DNA from: Micromonospora sp. WMMD812
Lineage (GTDB): Bacteria > Actinomycetota > Actinomycetes > Mycobacteriales > Micromonosporaceae
Reading direction: 5' to 3'
Length of the DNA: 64,000 nucleotides
Assembly: GCF_027497215.1 (NCBI RefSeq)
Contig: NZ_CP114904.1
Span: 4,052,001-4,116,000, forward strand
The notes beneath the pieces are model-generated. The model was given only the letters and a program-made list of their open reading frames with translations, did no database searches and had not been told where the DNA came from. Shown here in pieces: positions 7,361-15,515 of this stretch. Position 1 is the first letter of the stretch; every line of letters starts with the position of its first letter. Both the position numbers and the translations under genes were made by a program.

Positions 7361-9645
7361 GACGTCGTCCTCGATGCGGAGTCGGGTGTGATGGCGAAGT
7401 TGTCCCGGAAGAGGCCGTCCGGGTCGTACCGCTCCTTCAGGGTGCGCAGCCGGGCGAGGGTGCGGGGCGGGAACGCCTCGGCCAGTCGTTCCGGCCGCTG
7501 GTCGGTCTCGAAGCTGAGGTAGGTGCCGCGCAGGTGCCCGGCGAGCAGACCGTCCCAGAGGGCGTCGAGCCGGTCGCGGTGCCGCCCGAACGCGCTGACG
7601 TGGAAGTTGACTCTCCGGTGGCTCCACGCCATGGCGTCGGGGTCGACGTCGGTGACCGCCCCGCCGACCGACCGGATGTGGAAGAAGAAGACCTCGCCGC
7701 TGGCCAGCAGCCGGGCGGCGGCCGTGGCGAAGTCGGGCGTGAGGTGCTCGATCAGGCCGGTGCGGGAGATCGGCTCCCCCTGGCCGTGGTGTGGGCCTTC
7801 GCTCGCGTTGGCCAGCACCGAGGCGTACGAGGTGATCACCACCTGCTGGTCGTAGCCGGGTGCGATGTCGGCGACCGGCTGGAGCGCCGCGACGATCGTC
7901 GCCGGATCGTCCGAGTCGACCATCGCCATCACCTGCGCCACCGACGGCTGGCCCAGCCGGGGCGGGCCCATGAGGAGCGCGCTGGTCAGGTCGCGCGGCG
8001 CCGCCTCGACCGCGGCGCCCCAGCGGGCCAGGAGGCCGGCCGGGTCGCTGGCGTCGAGGACGAACTGGGCCCAGCCCACCGGACCGACCTCGTCGACCTC
8101 GAACTCGAACGCGGTCACCACCCCGAAGTTGGCGCCGGCGCCGCGTACCGCCCAGAACAGGTCCGGGTTCTCGGTGTCGCTGGCCCGCACGGGGGTGCCG
8201 TCGGCGAGGACCAGCTCGACCGCGCGCAGGTGGTCGATGGTCAGCCCGTGCTTGCGGGCCAGCCAGCCGACACCGCCGGCGGTGGCCAGCCCACCGACGC
8301 CGACCCCGCCGTAGTCGCCGGAGGTGAGCGCCCAGCCGTGCGGTTCCAGCGCCGCGGCGACGTCCATCCACCGCGCGCCGGGCCCGATCCGGACCCGGCG
8401 GGTCGACTCGTCGAGCACCTCGATGTCGTTCATCCGGGCGAGGCTGATCACGATCCCGCCGTCGTTCGTGGACCGGCCGCTGATGCCGTGCCCGCCGCTG
8501 CGGACGCCCAGCGGCAGGTGCCGGTGCTCCCGGGCGAAGGCGAGCGCGTCGGCCACCTCGGCCGGGGTGCGGGGTCGCAGGACCAGGCCGGGCGCGCCGC
8601 CGCGCAGGTAGGTCGACTTCACCCGGGGGTAGCCGACGTCGCCGGGCTCCACGGCGGTGTCCGCGAGCGAGGCGGGCACCTGGTCGTACGCGATGCCGGG
8701 GCGCCGCTTCGCGCGGACGGTGACGCTGCGCCGGGCGGTGGTGGGCAGCGGCTCCGGGAGCTGCCGGTCGACGGCCTCGCGCAGCGCCGGAGCCACCTCG
8801 TGCGCGAACCGCTCCATGGTGTCGGGGTCGTCCGTCATCAGGATGAGGGTGCCGATGCCGTCCTCGACGACCAGGGGCAGCAGGTCCTCGACCCAGCTCT
8901 CGGCCGGGCCGTCCAGGAGGCCCCGGCGGGTGGGCGCGAACCGCCCGGAGATGTTGAGCAGCCGCCGGATCTCCGCCGGGTCGCGGCCCGCCTCCCGGGC
9001 CGCCTCGTCGATGGTCTCGTTGCCGGCGCGGAGGTCTCCGGGGCCGATCGGGCCGAGCGTCGGCAGCCAGCCGTCGGCCTTCGCACCGACCAGTCGCAGC
9101 ATGCGCGGCCGGTACGCGCCGAGCCAGATCGGGATGTGGTGGGCCGGCAGCGGGCCGGGCTGCGCGCCGTCGAGCCGGTAGTGCTCGCCGGCGTAGCGCA
9201 CCGGCGTGGGCTCGCCGGCGTCGAGCAGGGCGCGGATGACGTCGATCGCCTCGGCGAGCGCGTCGACCGCCTCGCCGGGACTCCGCCGCCGGCCGCCCAT
9301 CGCCTCGATCGCCGGCCAGAACGCGCCGGCGCCGAGGGCGAGGTCCAGACGCCCGTCGGAGAGCAGGTCCAGGCTGGCGGCGGAGCGCGCCAGCACCGCC
9401 GGGGACCGCAGCGGGAGGTTGAGCACGTTCGCGGCCAGGTGGATCCGCTCGGTCTTCCCGGCGACCCAGGACAGCAGCGTCCAGGTGTCCAGGAACGCCG
9501 GCTGGTACGGATGGTCCTGGAAGGTGACCAGGTCGTAGCCGAGTTCCTCGCTCCGCCGGGCGAGGGCCACCGGAGCATCGGGGGTCGCGTTCACCGGCGT
9601 GACGAACGTGCCGAACTCGAGGCGGTGGCGATAGGTACCGGACAC
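7357..9645 (-). CDS. Fusion: LLM-class oxidoreductase + FAD-linked (BBE-type) oxidase
   Basis: 762 residues. Residues 1-300 are an LLM TIM barrel (TFQDHPYQPAFLDTWTLLSWV, GALGAFWP-like loop, IWLGAYRPRMLRLVG). After a linker, about 345-762 are a PCMH-type FAD domain with LRPRTPAEVADALAFAREH, RSGGHGISGRS (the His that normally carries 8-alpha-linked FAD), VGVGGLATAGGVGWLARKHG and a C-terminal BBE segment ending RYDPDGLFRDNF. The second, cysteinyl FAD attachment residue of bicovalent oxidases seems absent (GDYGGVGVGG), so a single covalent link is expected. The GTG start follows GGGGGAG. Such fusions would let a reduced-cofactor enzyme and an oxidase act on one substrate; the substrate is unknown. 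Confidence 0.88.
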   Translation of the reverse strand: MSGTYRHRLEFGTFVTPVNATPDAPVALARRSEELGYDLVTFQDHPYQPAFLDTWTLLSWVAGKTERIHLAANVLNLPLRSPAVLARSAASLDLLSDGRLDLALGAGAFWPAIEAMGGRRRSPGEAVDALAEAIDVIRALLDAGEPTPVRYAGEHYRLDGAQPGPLPAHHIPIWLGAYRPRMLRLVGAKADGWLPTLGPIGPGDLRAGNETIDEAAREAGRDPAEIRRLLNISGRFAPTRRGLLDGPAESWVEDLLPLVVEDGIGTLILMTDDPDTMERFAHEVAPALREAVDRQLPEPLPTTARRSVTVRAKRRPGIAYDQVPASLADTAVEPGDVGYPRVKSTYLRGGAPGLVLRPRTPAEVADALAFAREHRHLPLGVRSGGHGISGRSTNDGGIVISLARMNDIEVLDESTRRVRIGPGARWMDVAAALEPHGWALTSGDYGGVGVGGLATAGGVGWLARKHGLTIDHLRAVELVLADGTPVRASDTENPDLFWAVRGAGANFGVVTAFEFEVDEVGPVGWAQFVLDASDPAGLLARWGAAVEAAPRDLTSALLMGPPRLGQPSVAQVMAMVDSDDPATIVAALQPVADIAPGYDQQVVITSYASVLANASEGPHHGQGEPISRTGLIEHLTPDFATAAARLLASGEVFFFHIRSVGGAVTDVDPDAMAWSHRRVNFHVSAFGRHRDRLDALWDGLLAGHLRGTYLSFETDQRPERLAEAFPPRTLARLRTLKERYDPDGLFRDNFAITPDSASRTTS

Positions 9646-9657
9646 GACTCCCCCATA

Positions 9658-9673
9658 GGTTGATGCGTCAACC
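9658..9673. promoter_or_regulatory. Palindromic operator, probably for the MarR regulator
   Basis: GGTTGATGCGTCAACC has perfect 6-base arms around TGCG and lies 13 bases before the start of the fusion oxidoreductase. The core TTGAT-N-TCAA resembles operators of MarR-family repressors. A MarR gene is transcribed divergently at 9779. Confidence 0.6.
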
Positions 9674-9778
9674 AGGGTACGGCGCTCACTCTCGACGTGC
9701 GTGTGATCCCGGTCATCCCCGACCGGCCGGCGTTTTCCGTCCCCGGCCGGGCCCGGGACGGCGAACTACGCTGGTCCG

Positions 9779-10258
9779 ATGGGCGAATCCGGTGACCGGC
9801 TCGACGAACGCGAGGACCACGTCTGGCGGACCTTCCGCCGGATGCGGGACCAGCTCGCGCTCGCCCTGAACCAGCACCTCCAGCAGGACGCGGGCATCTC
9901 CGAGGCCGACTTCCAGGTGCTCGCCGCGCTCACCGACGCCCCCGACCACGCCATGCGGGCCCGGACGCTGCGCACCGAACTGCAGTGGGAGAAGAGCCGG
10001 CTCGCCCACCAGATCCGCCGAATGGAGCAGCGCGGCCTGGTCGCCCGGCACGAGTGCGTGGAGGACGGCCGGGCGGCGATGGTCCGGCTCACCGACGCCG
10101 GCCTGGCCCGTGGCCGGGCCGCCGCGCAGGCCCACGCCGCCCTGGTCCGCGAGCTGTTCTTCCACCCGCTCGCCCCGGCGCAGGTCGACGCCCTGCACGA
10201 GGCCGCCGCCGTCGTGCTGGCGCGCCTCCAGCAGACCTGCCCGGCCGAGGCGCCGTGA
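9779..10258 (+). CDS. MarR-family transcriptional regulator
   Basis: 159 residues. Winged helix: ISEADFQVLAALTDAP (about 41-56), ALRTELQWEKSRLAHQIRRMEQRGLVARHE (recognition helix and wing) and the dimerisation helices before and after. The strongest motif is the MarR-like wing DGRAAMVRLTDAGLA. There is no Shine-Dalgarno sequence; TACGCT at 9767-9772 sits 6 bases before ATG, so the mRNA is probably leaderless. It probably represses the divergent oxidoreductase genes through the palindrome at 9658. Its last codon overlaps a GTG in the frame of the next gene, suggesting co-transcription. Confidence 0.9.
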   Translation: MGESGDRLDEREDHVWRTFRRMRDQLALALNQHLQQDAGISEADFQVLAALTDAPDHAMRARTLRTELQWEKSRLAHQIRRMEQRGLVARHECVEDGRAAMVRLTDAGLARGRAAAQAHAALVRELFFHPLAPAQVDALHEAAAVVLARLQQTCPAEAP

Positions 10259-10299
10259 TCGCGTTGACCGACATAGAATCCCGGCATGAGGCGGCCGGC

Positions 10300-11133
10300 G
10301 TGACCAGCGAGATGCTGCCCGCGGCGCCGTACGCACACGTCTGCTGGGTCCACGACGACCCGGCCCCGTTCCACCGGCAGGCCCGGGCGTTCCTCACCGC
10401 CGGGCTCGCCGCCGGCGAACGGCTCTGGTATGTCACCGCCGGTCCGGTCGATCCGGTCCTGGCGCGGCTCTCCGCCGCGCCGGCGCTGCGCGACGCGCTG
10501 GCCCGGGGAGTCGGCGAGGTGGTGTCACTGGAGGGGACCTACCGCTCCGGCGCCGTCGTGGACGGCCCGGAGCAGGTGCGGGCGTACGCGGCCGCCACCG
10601 ACGCCGCCCTGGCCGCCGGCTACCGCGGGCTGCGGGTGGTCGCCGAGGCCACACCGCTGGTCCGCACTCCGGCCCAGCGGGACGCGTTCGCCCGCTACGA
10701 ACACCTGGTCGACCGCTACATGCGCGGCCGGCCCTTCTCCGCGATGTGCGGCTACGACCGGCGCGAGCTGGGTGGCGCGGCGGCCGCGGAGTTGGCCTGC
10801 CTGCACCCGACGACGAACGCCGTCGAGGCACGGTTCCAGCTGTACGCGTGCGCACCGGCCGAGGACCGCGCCGGGCTCGCCGGCGAGCTGGACCCGAGCA
10901 GCGGTGAGTTGTTCGCCACCGCGCTGGAGCGGGCCGACCTGCGGCCGGTCGACGGCCGGCTGGTGCTGGAGGCGCCGCACCTGCGCTTCGTGGACCACCA
11001 CACGCTGCTGCTGCTGCGCGACTACGGCCGGCGCCGGGCCGCCACCGTGACGCTCCGCACCCCGCGCGCCGCCGCCGCCCGCCTGGCGGCGCTCCTCAAC
11101 CTGTCCGGGCTCGAGGTCGAGGTGACCCGATGA
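10300..11133 (+). CDS. MEDS-domain sensor protein with STAS-like C-terminal part
   Basis: 277 residues from GTG 10300 (GAGG 8 bases upstream); GTG 10255, overlapping the MarR stop, is an alternative. The N-terminal part is a MEDS/DcmR-type sensory domain (PYAHVCWVHDD, FLTAGLAAGERLWYVTAG, GPEQVRAYAAATDAALAAGYRGLRVVAE, PFSAMCGYDRREL). MEDS domains sense small organic ligands. The last ~90 residues (GELFATALERADLRPVDGRLVLEAPHLRFVDHHTLLLL) look like a STAS anti-sigma-antagonist fold. The next gene has a MEDS domain plus an anti-sigma-type ATPase, so the two may form a switch. TAGAAT at 10274-10279 could be an internal -10 box. Confidence 0.8.
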   Translation: MTSEMLPAAPYAHVCWVHDDPAPFHRQARAFLTAGLAAGERLWYVTAGPVDPVLARLSAAPALRDALARGVGEVVSLEGTYRSGAVVDGPEQVRAYAAATDAALAAGYRGLRVVAEATPLVRTPAQRDAFARYEHLVDRYMRGRPFSAMCGYDRRELGGAAAAELACLHPTTNAVEARFQLYACAPAEDRAGLAGELDPSSGELFATALERADLRPVDGRLVLEAPHLRFVDHHTLLLLRDYGRRRAATVTLRTPRAAAARLAALLNLSGLEVEVTR

Positions 11134-12086
11134 GGACGGGAGCCGCCGCCGGGCACCACGGCTACTACCACGAGGCCGTGTGCTACGACTCGGACGACGA
11201 ACTGCTCGCGGTCGTGCTGCCGTTCCTGCGCGGCGGCATCGAGGCCGGTGAACCGACGTTCGTGGCGCTCGGTGAGCGCACCGGCGGGCTGGTCCGGGCC
11301 GTGCTGCCCGCCGGATCGGGTGTGGAGTTTCTGCCCGGCGGCGACGTCTACGCCCGACCCACCGCCGCGATCCGCGCCTACCGGGAGCTGCTCGCCGCCC
11401 AGGTGGCGGCCGGCGCCGGTCAGATCCGGATCATCGGTGAACTGCCCCGGGTCGCGCTCGGCGCGACGTTCGACTGGTGGGCCCGGTACGAGTCGGCGAT
11501 CAACCACGCGTACGACGACTTCCCGCTGTGGAGCATGTGCGCGTACGACAGCCGGACCACCCCACCGGGGGTGCTGCACGAGGTCGCCCGCACCCACCCG
11601 CGGTTCGCCACCCCGGACGGCCGGCACCTGCCCAGCCCGGCGTACACCGAACCGACGACGTACCTGTGCGAACACCCGGCGGCGCCACCCGACCCGCTGC
11701 AGGCCACGCCGCCGCTCGTCGAGCTGACCGATCCCACGGCGGCGGAGGCCCGCGCCGCGGTGCACGCCATCGACCAGGGCGTCCTGCCGCCCGACGACGT
11801 GGACGACCTGGTCGTCGCGGTCAGCGAGACGGTCACCAACGCGCTGCGGCACGGCCGACCCCCGGTCCGGCTGCGCATCTGGGCCGGCACCGACCGGATC
11901 GTGGTGACCGTGCGCGACGGCGGCGCCGGCCCGAAGGACCCGTTCGCCGGGCTGCTCCCCTCCGGCACCGGCGCCACCGGCGGCCTCGGCCTCTGGATCA
12001 CCTACCAGTCGTGCAACCACGTGACCCTGCACCGGGACCCCGCGGGCGGCTTCACGCTCCGGCTCACCGCCGGAAACCCGCACTGA
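11130..12086 (+). CDS. MEDS-domain protein with anti-sigma-type histidine-kinase ATPase
   Basis: 318 residues, ATG overlapping the previous stop (ATGA). Residues 10-185 form a MEDS domain (YYHEAVCYDSDDELLAVV, FLRGGIEAGEP, WSMCAYDSRT). Residues about 200-318 are a HATPase_c_2 module with N-box SETVTNALRHG, G1 VRDGGAGP and G2 TGGLGLWI, as in RsbW-like anti-sigma kinases. No phosphoacceptor His domain is present, so it is not a classical sensor kinase. It likely phosphorylates or binds a STAS or sigma partner, for which the upstream gene is the obvious candidate. No sigma factor is adjacent. Confidence 0.88.
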   Translation: MRTGAAAGHHGYYHEAVCYDSDDELLAVVLPFLRGGIEAGEPTFVALGERTGGLVRAVLPAGSGVEFLPGGDVYARPTAAIRAYRELLAAQVAAGAGQIRIIGELPRVALGATFDWWARYESAINHAYDDFPLWSMCAYDSRTTPPGVLHEVARTHPRFATPDGRHLPSPAYTEPTTYLCEHPAAPPDPLQATPPLVELTDPTAAEARAAVHAIDQGVLPPDDVDDLVVAVSETVTNALRHGRPPVRLRIWAGTDRIVVTVRDGGAGPKDPFAGLLPSGTGATGGLGLWITYQSCNHVTLHRDPAGGFTLRLTAGNPH

Positions 12087-12153
12087 CCCCGCTGTCGCGC
12101 CCTATCTCCCCGAATCCGGTCATCTCCACCCGACCATCCGGATCCGAACCCGT

Positions 12154-12186
12154 CGGCCCGCCCCGGTTACCTTCCCCGGCGGGCCG
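12154..12186 (+). terminator. Hairpin after the MEDS pair
   Basis: CGGCCCGCC (12154-12162) pairs with GGCGGGCCG (12178-12186) around a 15-base loop. There is no U tract, as is usual in actinobacteria. It lies between the MEDS operon and the small ORF at 12250. Confidence 0.45.
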
Positions 12187-12249
12187 GGGAAGCGTGTGGT
12201 GCCCGGCGCGAGGCCGAGCCTCGTGCCCAACCCACGGACGGAGGCGGAG

Positions 12250-12408
12250 ATGACCGGCCGCGAACAACTGCACGACATGCGTCAGCAGGCCCACAACGCG
12301 GGCATCCCGGGCAACTCGAAGATGACCGAGAGCCAGCTGCGGGACGCCATGAAGAAGGTCTCCAAGGGCATGGACCCGAAGATGGCGAAGCAGCAGGCCA
12401 AGCGCTGA
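12250..12408 (+). CDS. Small basic protein, possible SAP/Rho-N-like helix-turn-helix
   Basis: 52 residues: MTGREQLHDMRQQAHNAG, then IPGNSKMTESQLRDAMKKVSKG and a Lys-rich tail (MAKQQAKR). ATG follows GGACGGAGGCGGAG. The pattern of two short helices joined by a GxxxxMTxxQLRDAM turn resembles SAP/LEM/Rho-N nucleic-acid-binding mini-domains. The assignment is weak because of length. A strong hairpin follows at 12421. Function unknown; DNA or RNA association is a guess from charge and fold. Confidence 0.75.
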   Translation: MTGREQLHDMRQQAHNAGIPGNSKMTESQLRDAMKKVSKGMDPKMAKQQAKR

Positions 12409-12420
12409 CGTCCCACCATC

Positions 12421-12457
12421 CCGCCGGCCGCTCGGGTGACCCCTGGGCGGCCGGCGG
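12421..12457. terminator. Bidirectional terminator between convergent genes
   Basis: CCGCCGGCCGC (12421-12431) and GCGGCCGGCGG (12447-12457) form a perfect 11-bp stem with a 15-base loop. It lies between the small ORF ending at 12408 and the copper-storage gene ending at 12467 on the other strand. Confidence 0.7.
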
Positions 12458-12466
12458 TCCTTCGCG

Positions 12467-12874
12467 TCAGCCGATCGCGGCCAGCAGATCCTGGCAGGCC
12501 CGCTCGCAGTCGCGGCAGGCCTCCGCGCAGACCCGGCAGTGCGGGTGCCTGTCGGCGTGCCGGGCGCACTCGTCACCGCACGACCGGCAGGCGATGGCGC
12601 ACGCCTCCAGCATGCTCCGGGTGACGTTGGCGTCGTAGCCGGTGTGCCGGGACAGCACCCGCGCGGTCGTGGTGCAGATGTCCGCGCAGTCCAGGTCCGA
12701 GCGGACGCACTTCGTCAGCTCGACCACCATGTCCTCGCTCAGGCAGGCGTCCGCGCACGCCGTGCAGGCCTGGGCGCACGCGTTGATCGTGTCGATCACC
12801 GCGGCGAGCTTCGCCCGGTCCAGGTTGATCGACTTCGGGTACGTCTCCAGCATCGACATCGTCACGCTCGCCAT
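12467..12874 (-). CDS. Four-helix-bundle copper-storage protein (Csp family, cytosolic)
   Basis: 135 residues with 16 Cys arranged along four predicted helices: ACAQACTACADAC, KCVRSDLDCADIC, ACAIACRSCGDEC and HCRVCAEACRDCERAC. Such CxxxC ladders bind many Cu(I) ions inside the bundle in Csp proteins. No signal peptide is visible, so it is the Csp3-like cytosolic form. ATG at 12874 is preceded by GGAGG. It is monocistronic and 29 kb from the copper locus at 42-48 kb. It may buffer copper together with that locus, but no CsoR-like site was seen in front of it. Confidence 0.92.
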   Translation of the reverse strand: MASVTMSMLETYPKSINLDRAKLAAVIDTINACAQACTACADACLSEDMVVELTKCVRSDLDCADICTTTARVLSRHTGYDANVTRSMLEACAIACRSCGDECARHADRHPHCRVCAEACRDCERACQDLLAAIG

Positions 12875-13058
12875 GGCCGGTTGCCTCCGATCGATGTCCG
12901 CATCGCTCCCGACCGGCCATACCCGGCCCGTTCGAGTCCATGCCTCATGGCCGGGACGGCGCGCCGCACCGGCCGGCGGGCCTCCGCCCTCCTCCCGGCG
13001 ACTACCCGCCGCCGCGCCGGGTAGTCGCGGTCCACCCACGCACGGTGAGGAGGAGCAC

Positions 13059-13127
13059 GTGTCGACCCTCGGGTTGCGCTTGGCCGGCGCCGCGCGGGCC
13101 ACCACCGTCCGGCCGGAGCCCACATGA
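13059..13127 (+). CDS. Possible 22-residue leader peptide upstream of the GH15 gene
   Basis: GTG at 13059 follows a very strong GTGAGGAGGAG Shine-Dalgarno and opens a 22-codon frame (MSTLGLRLAGAARATTVRPEPT). Its TGA overlaps the ATG of the GH15 gene (ATGA). The GH15 gene has no good site of its own, so translation is probably coupled. It could also simply be the true ribosome entry site of the operon. Function unknown. Confidence 0.45.
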   Translation: MSTLGLRLAGAARATTVRPEPT

Positions 13128-14986
13128 CCGAACCCCCCATCGACTCGTACGCCTTCCTCTCCGACACGCACACCACGGCGCTGGTCGGCCCCGACGGCGC
13201 CGTCGAGTGGTTCTGCGTGCCGCACGCCGAGGGCGACGCGGTGTTCGCGCGCCTGCTCGACCGGCGGATGGGCGGCGCGTTCGCGCTCTCCGTGGCGGGC
13301 TGCCCGACGCCGGTCCGCCGCTACCTGTCCGACGCCCTGGTGCTGGAGAGCCGGTACCGCGCGCCCACCGGCACGGCGGTCGGGCAGGACTTCCTGGCCG
13401 TCCGTCCCGGCGACCCCGAGCGGCCGATCCGGGCCGAGAAGCTGCTGGTCCGGCGGGTGACGGTCGAGCGCGGCACGGTGCGGCTGGCCGTCCGGGTGCA
13501 GCCGCGACCCGGCTACGGCGCCGAGACCGCCGAGTGGACGGCGGTCGACGGTCGATGGCGAGCCCGCGGCGTCCCGCTCGACGTGTGGTCCACGCTGCCG
13601 CTCGTCGACGACGGTGGCGCCCTGCGCGGCGAGATCCAGCTGCCCGAAGGGACGACGGCCACGGTGCTCGTCGGCTACGGGGACCGGTCGGGGTCGCCGG
13701 CGCCCGAGGAACTGCTGGACCACACCCGCCGCACCTGGCGGGACTGGTCGGCCCGCAGCGACTACGCCGGCTTCGGGGCGGACGCCGTCCGGCACAGCGC
13801 GCTGGTGCTGCGCGGCCTCTCCTTCGACGAGACCGGCGCGCTGCTCGCCGCCGCGACCACGTCCCTGCCGGAGGAGATCGGCGGGATGCGGAACTGGGAC
13901 TACCGGTTCACCTGGCACCGGGACGCCGCGCTGCTGCTGCTCGCCCTGTTCCGGCTCGGCCACGCCGAGGAGGGCCGGCGCTACCTGCGCTTCCTGCTCG
14001 ACGTCTGCGCCGCGGCGGGGGACACGCTGGCGCCGCTGGTCGGCATCCACGGCGCGACGACGGACGAGCGGGAGCTTCCGCACCTGTCCGGGTACGCCGA
14101 CTCGGCACCGGTCCGGATCGCCAACGAGGCCGCCGAGCAGGTGCAGTTCGACACGTACGGGCACGTGCTGGACGCCGCGCACGCGTACCAGGAGCTCACC
14201 GGCGAGCTGACCGCCGACCAGTGGCGGATGCTGTGCCGGCACGTCGACGCCATGGCCTACCGGTGGCGGGAACCGGACCACGGGGTCTGGGAGATCCGCG
14301 GGCCGCGGCGACACTACGTCAACAGCAAGGTGATGACGTGGGTCTGCCTCGACCGGGGCATCCGCCTCGCCGACCTGCTCGGCGACCGCGGTGCGCCGGT
14401 GCGGCGGTGGCGGGAGGCCCGCGACGCCCTGCACGCCGAGGTCTGCGACCGCGGCTACGACCCGGAGCTACGCACCTTCGTGATGGCGTACGGGTCCCGC
14501 GACCTGGACGCCTCGCTGCTGCGCATTCCCGTGGTCGGCTTCCTGCCCGGCGACGATCCACGGGTCGTCGGCACCGTCGACCGGATTCGTGAACGGCTCG
14601 GCGTCGAGCCCGGTCTGGTCCGGCGCTACGTGGTGGACGACGGGCTGCCGGGCGAGGAGGGCGCGTTCCTGCTCTGCTGCTTCGAACTCGTCTCCGCGCT
14701 GGCGCTGGGCGGCCGTCGGGACGAGGCGCGACGGATCTTCGACCGGCTCCGCGGGTACGCCGGTCCGCTCGGTCTCTACCCCGAGCAGCTCGCCGCCGAC
14801 GGCACGGCCCTCGGCAACCACCCGCAGGCGTTCACCCACCTCGCGCTGATCGAGGCGGCCCTCAACCTGGACGCCGGAACCGACCGGGACGCCCTGCACT
14901 CCTGGACCGAACGGCACGCGCCCGACCCGCACCGGCGGCCTACGGAACCGGCATTCGCCCGCCCGCCCGCCGCCGGAGCCGGCTAG
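13124..14986 (+). CDS. Glycoside hydrolase family 15 protein (glucoamylase/trehalase-like)
   Basis: 620 residues. The N-terminal beta domain begins IDSYAFLSDTHTTALVGPDGAVEWFCVPHAEGDAVFARLLD, and an (alpha/alpha)6 barrel follows. Barrel motifs include MRNWDYRFTWHRDAALLLLAL, ANEAAEQVQFDTYGHVLDA and the catalytic-base region DDGLPGEEGAFLLCCFELV. These match the cytosolic actinobacterial GH15 group, which acts on alpha-glucans or trehalose; the exact substrate cannot be read from the sequence. No signal peptide. Translation is probably coupled to the short ORF at 13059. A role in mobilising glycogen or trehalose under stress fits the neighbouring stress genes but is inferred. Confidence 0.92.
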   Translation: MTEPPIDSYAFLSDTHTTALVGPDGAVEWFCVPHAEGDAVFARLLDRRMGGAFALSVAGCPTPVRRYLSDALVLESRYRAPTGTAVGQDFLAVRPGDPERPIRAEKLLVRRVTVERGTVRLAVRVQPRPGYGAETAEWTAVDGRWRARGVPLDVWSTLPLVDDGGALRGEIQLPEGTTATVLVGYGDRSGSPAPEELLDHTRRTWRDWSARSDYAGFGADAVRHSALVLRGLSFDETGALLAAATTSLPEEIGGMRNWDYRFTWHRDAALLLLALFRLGHAEEGRRYLRFLLDVCAAAGDTLAPLVGIHGATTDERELPHLSGYADSAPVRIANEAAEQVQFDTYGHVLDAAHAYQELTGELTADQWRMLCRHVDAMAYRWREPDHGVWEIRGPRRHYVNSKVMTWVCLDRGIRLADLLGDRGAPVRRWREARDALHAEVCDRGYDPELRTFVMAYGSRDLDASLLRIPVVGFLPGDDPRVVGTVDRIRERLGVEPGLVRRYVVDDGLPGEEGAFLLCCFELVSALALGGRRDEARRIFDRLRGYAGPLGLYPEQLAADGTALGNHPQAFTHLALIEAALNLDAGTDRDALHSWTERHAPDPHRRPTEPAFARPPAAGAG

Positions 14987-15077
14987 GGCGTCAACGACGC
15001 GTCAAGATTGCCGGAGCCTCCGTCAAATCGCCGTATCGGCACGGGCTCCTCCGCCGTCGGCTCGTCACGATGGCGAC

Positions 15078-15515
15078 ATGACGTCACGACGGTTGCGGCA
15101 GCGGGATCGCGAGCCGGTACCGGCGGACGCCGGGTGGCGGAACGCCCGGCGGACGGTCGGACCGGTCGGCGGGCCGCCGCCTGCCTTCCCAGCCCCATCC
15201 GACGAGCCGGAACGACGGCACGAGGTGCTCGTCGACGTCCGGCTGACCGCCGCCACACCCGGCAGTCACCTCCTGGACTACCTGCGGACCGAACCCTGCG
15301 CCGTGGAGGCGTGGTGGATCGCCGCCGACATCGACGCCGTGGTCCGGCTCTCCGCCAGCAGCCTCACCGTGCTGCACCGCGCCGTGGCCGACCTGCAGCG
15401 GCGCGGCGGCACGGAGGTCGTCGCCACGCACAGCATCCTCCGTCCGCTCGACCTCTCGGGCGCCGACCAGACCACCATCACGACCGTCCCGGCGCGCCTG
15501 CCGTCACCGGCATGA
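15078..15515 (+). CDS. Stand-alone RAM/Lrp-effector-like domain protein (tentative)
   Basis: 145 residues. After a polar, Pro-rich 45-residue head, the sequence VLVDVRLTAATPGSHLLDYL, CAVEAWWIAADIDAVVRLSASSL and TVLHRAVADLQRRGGTEVVATHSILRPL follows. It has the beta-alpha-beta-beta-alpha-beta order of the Lrp/AsnC ligand-binding (RAM) domain, but there is no helix-turn-helix. The match is by pattern only. The gene overlaps the universal stress protein gene (ATGA), so they are co-translated. It could sense a small metabolite for that partner. No clear Shine-Dalgarno sequence is present. Confidence 0.75.
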   Translation: MTSRRLRQRDREPVPADAGWRNARRTVGPVGGPPPAFPAPSDEPERRHEVLVDVRLTAATPGSHLLDYLRTEPCAVEAWWIAADIDAVVRLSASSLTVLHRAVADLQRRGGTEVVATHSILRPLDLSGADQTTITTVPARLPSPA

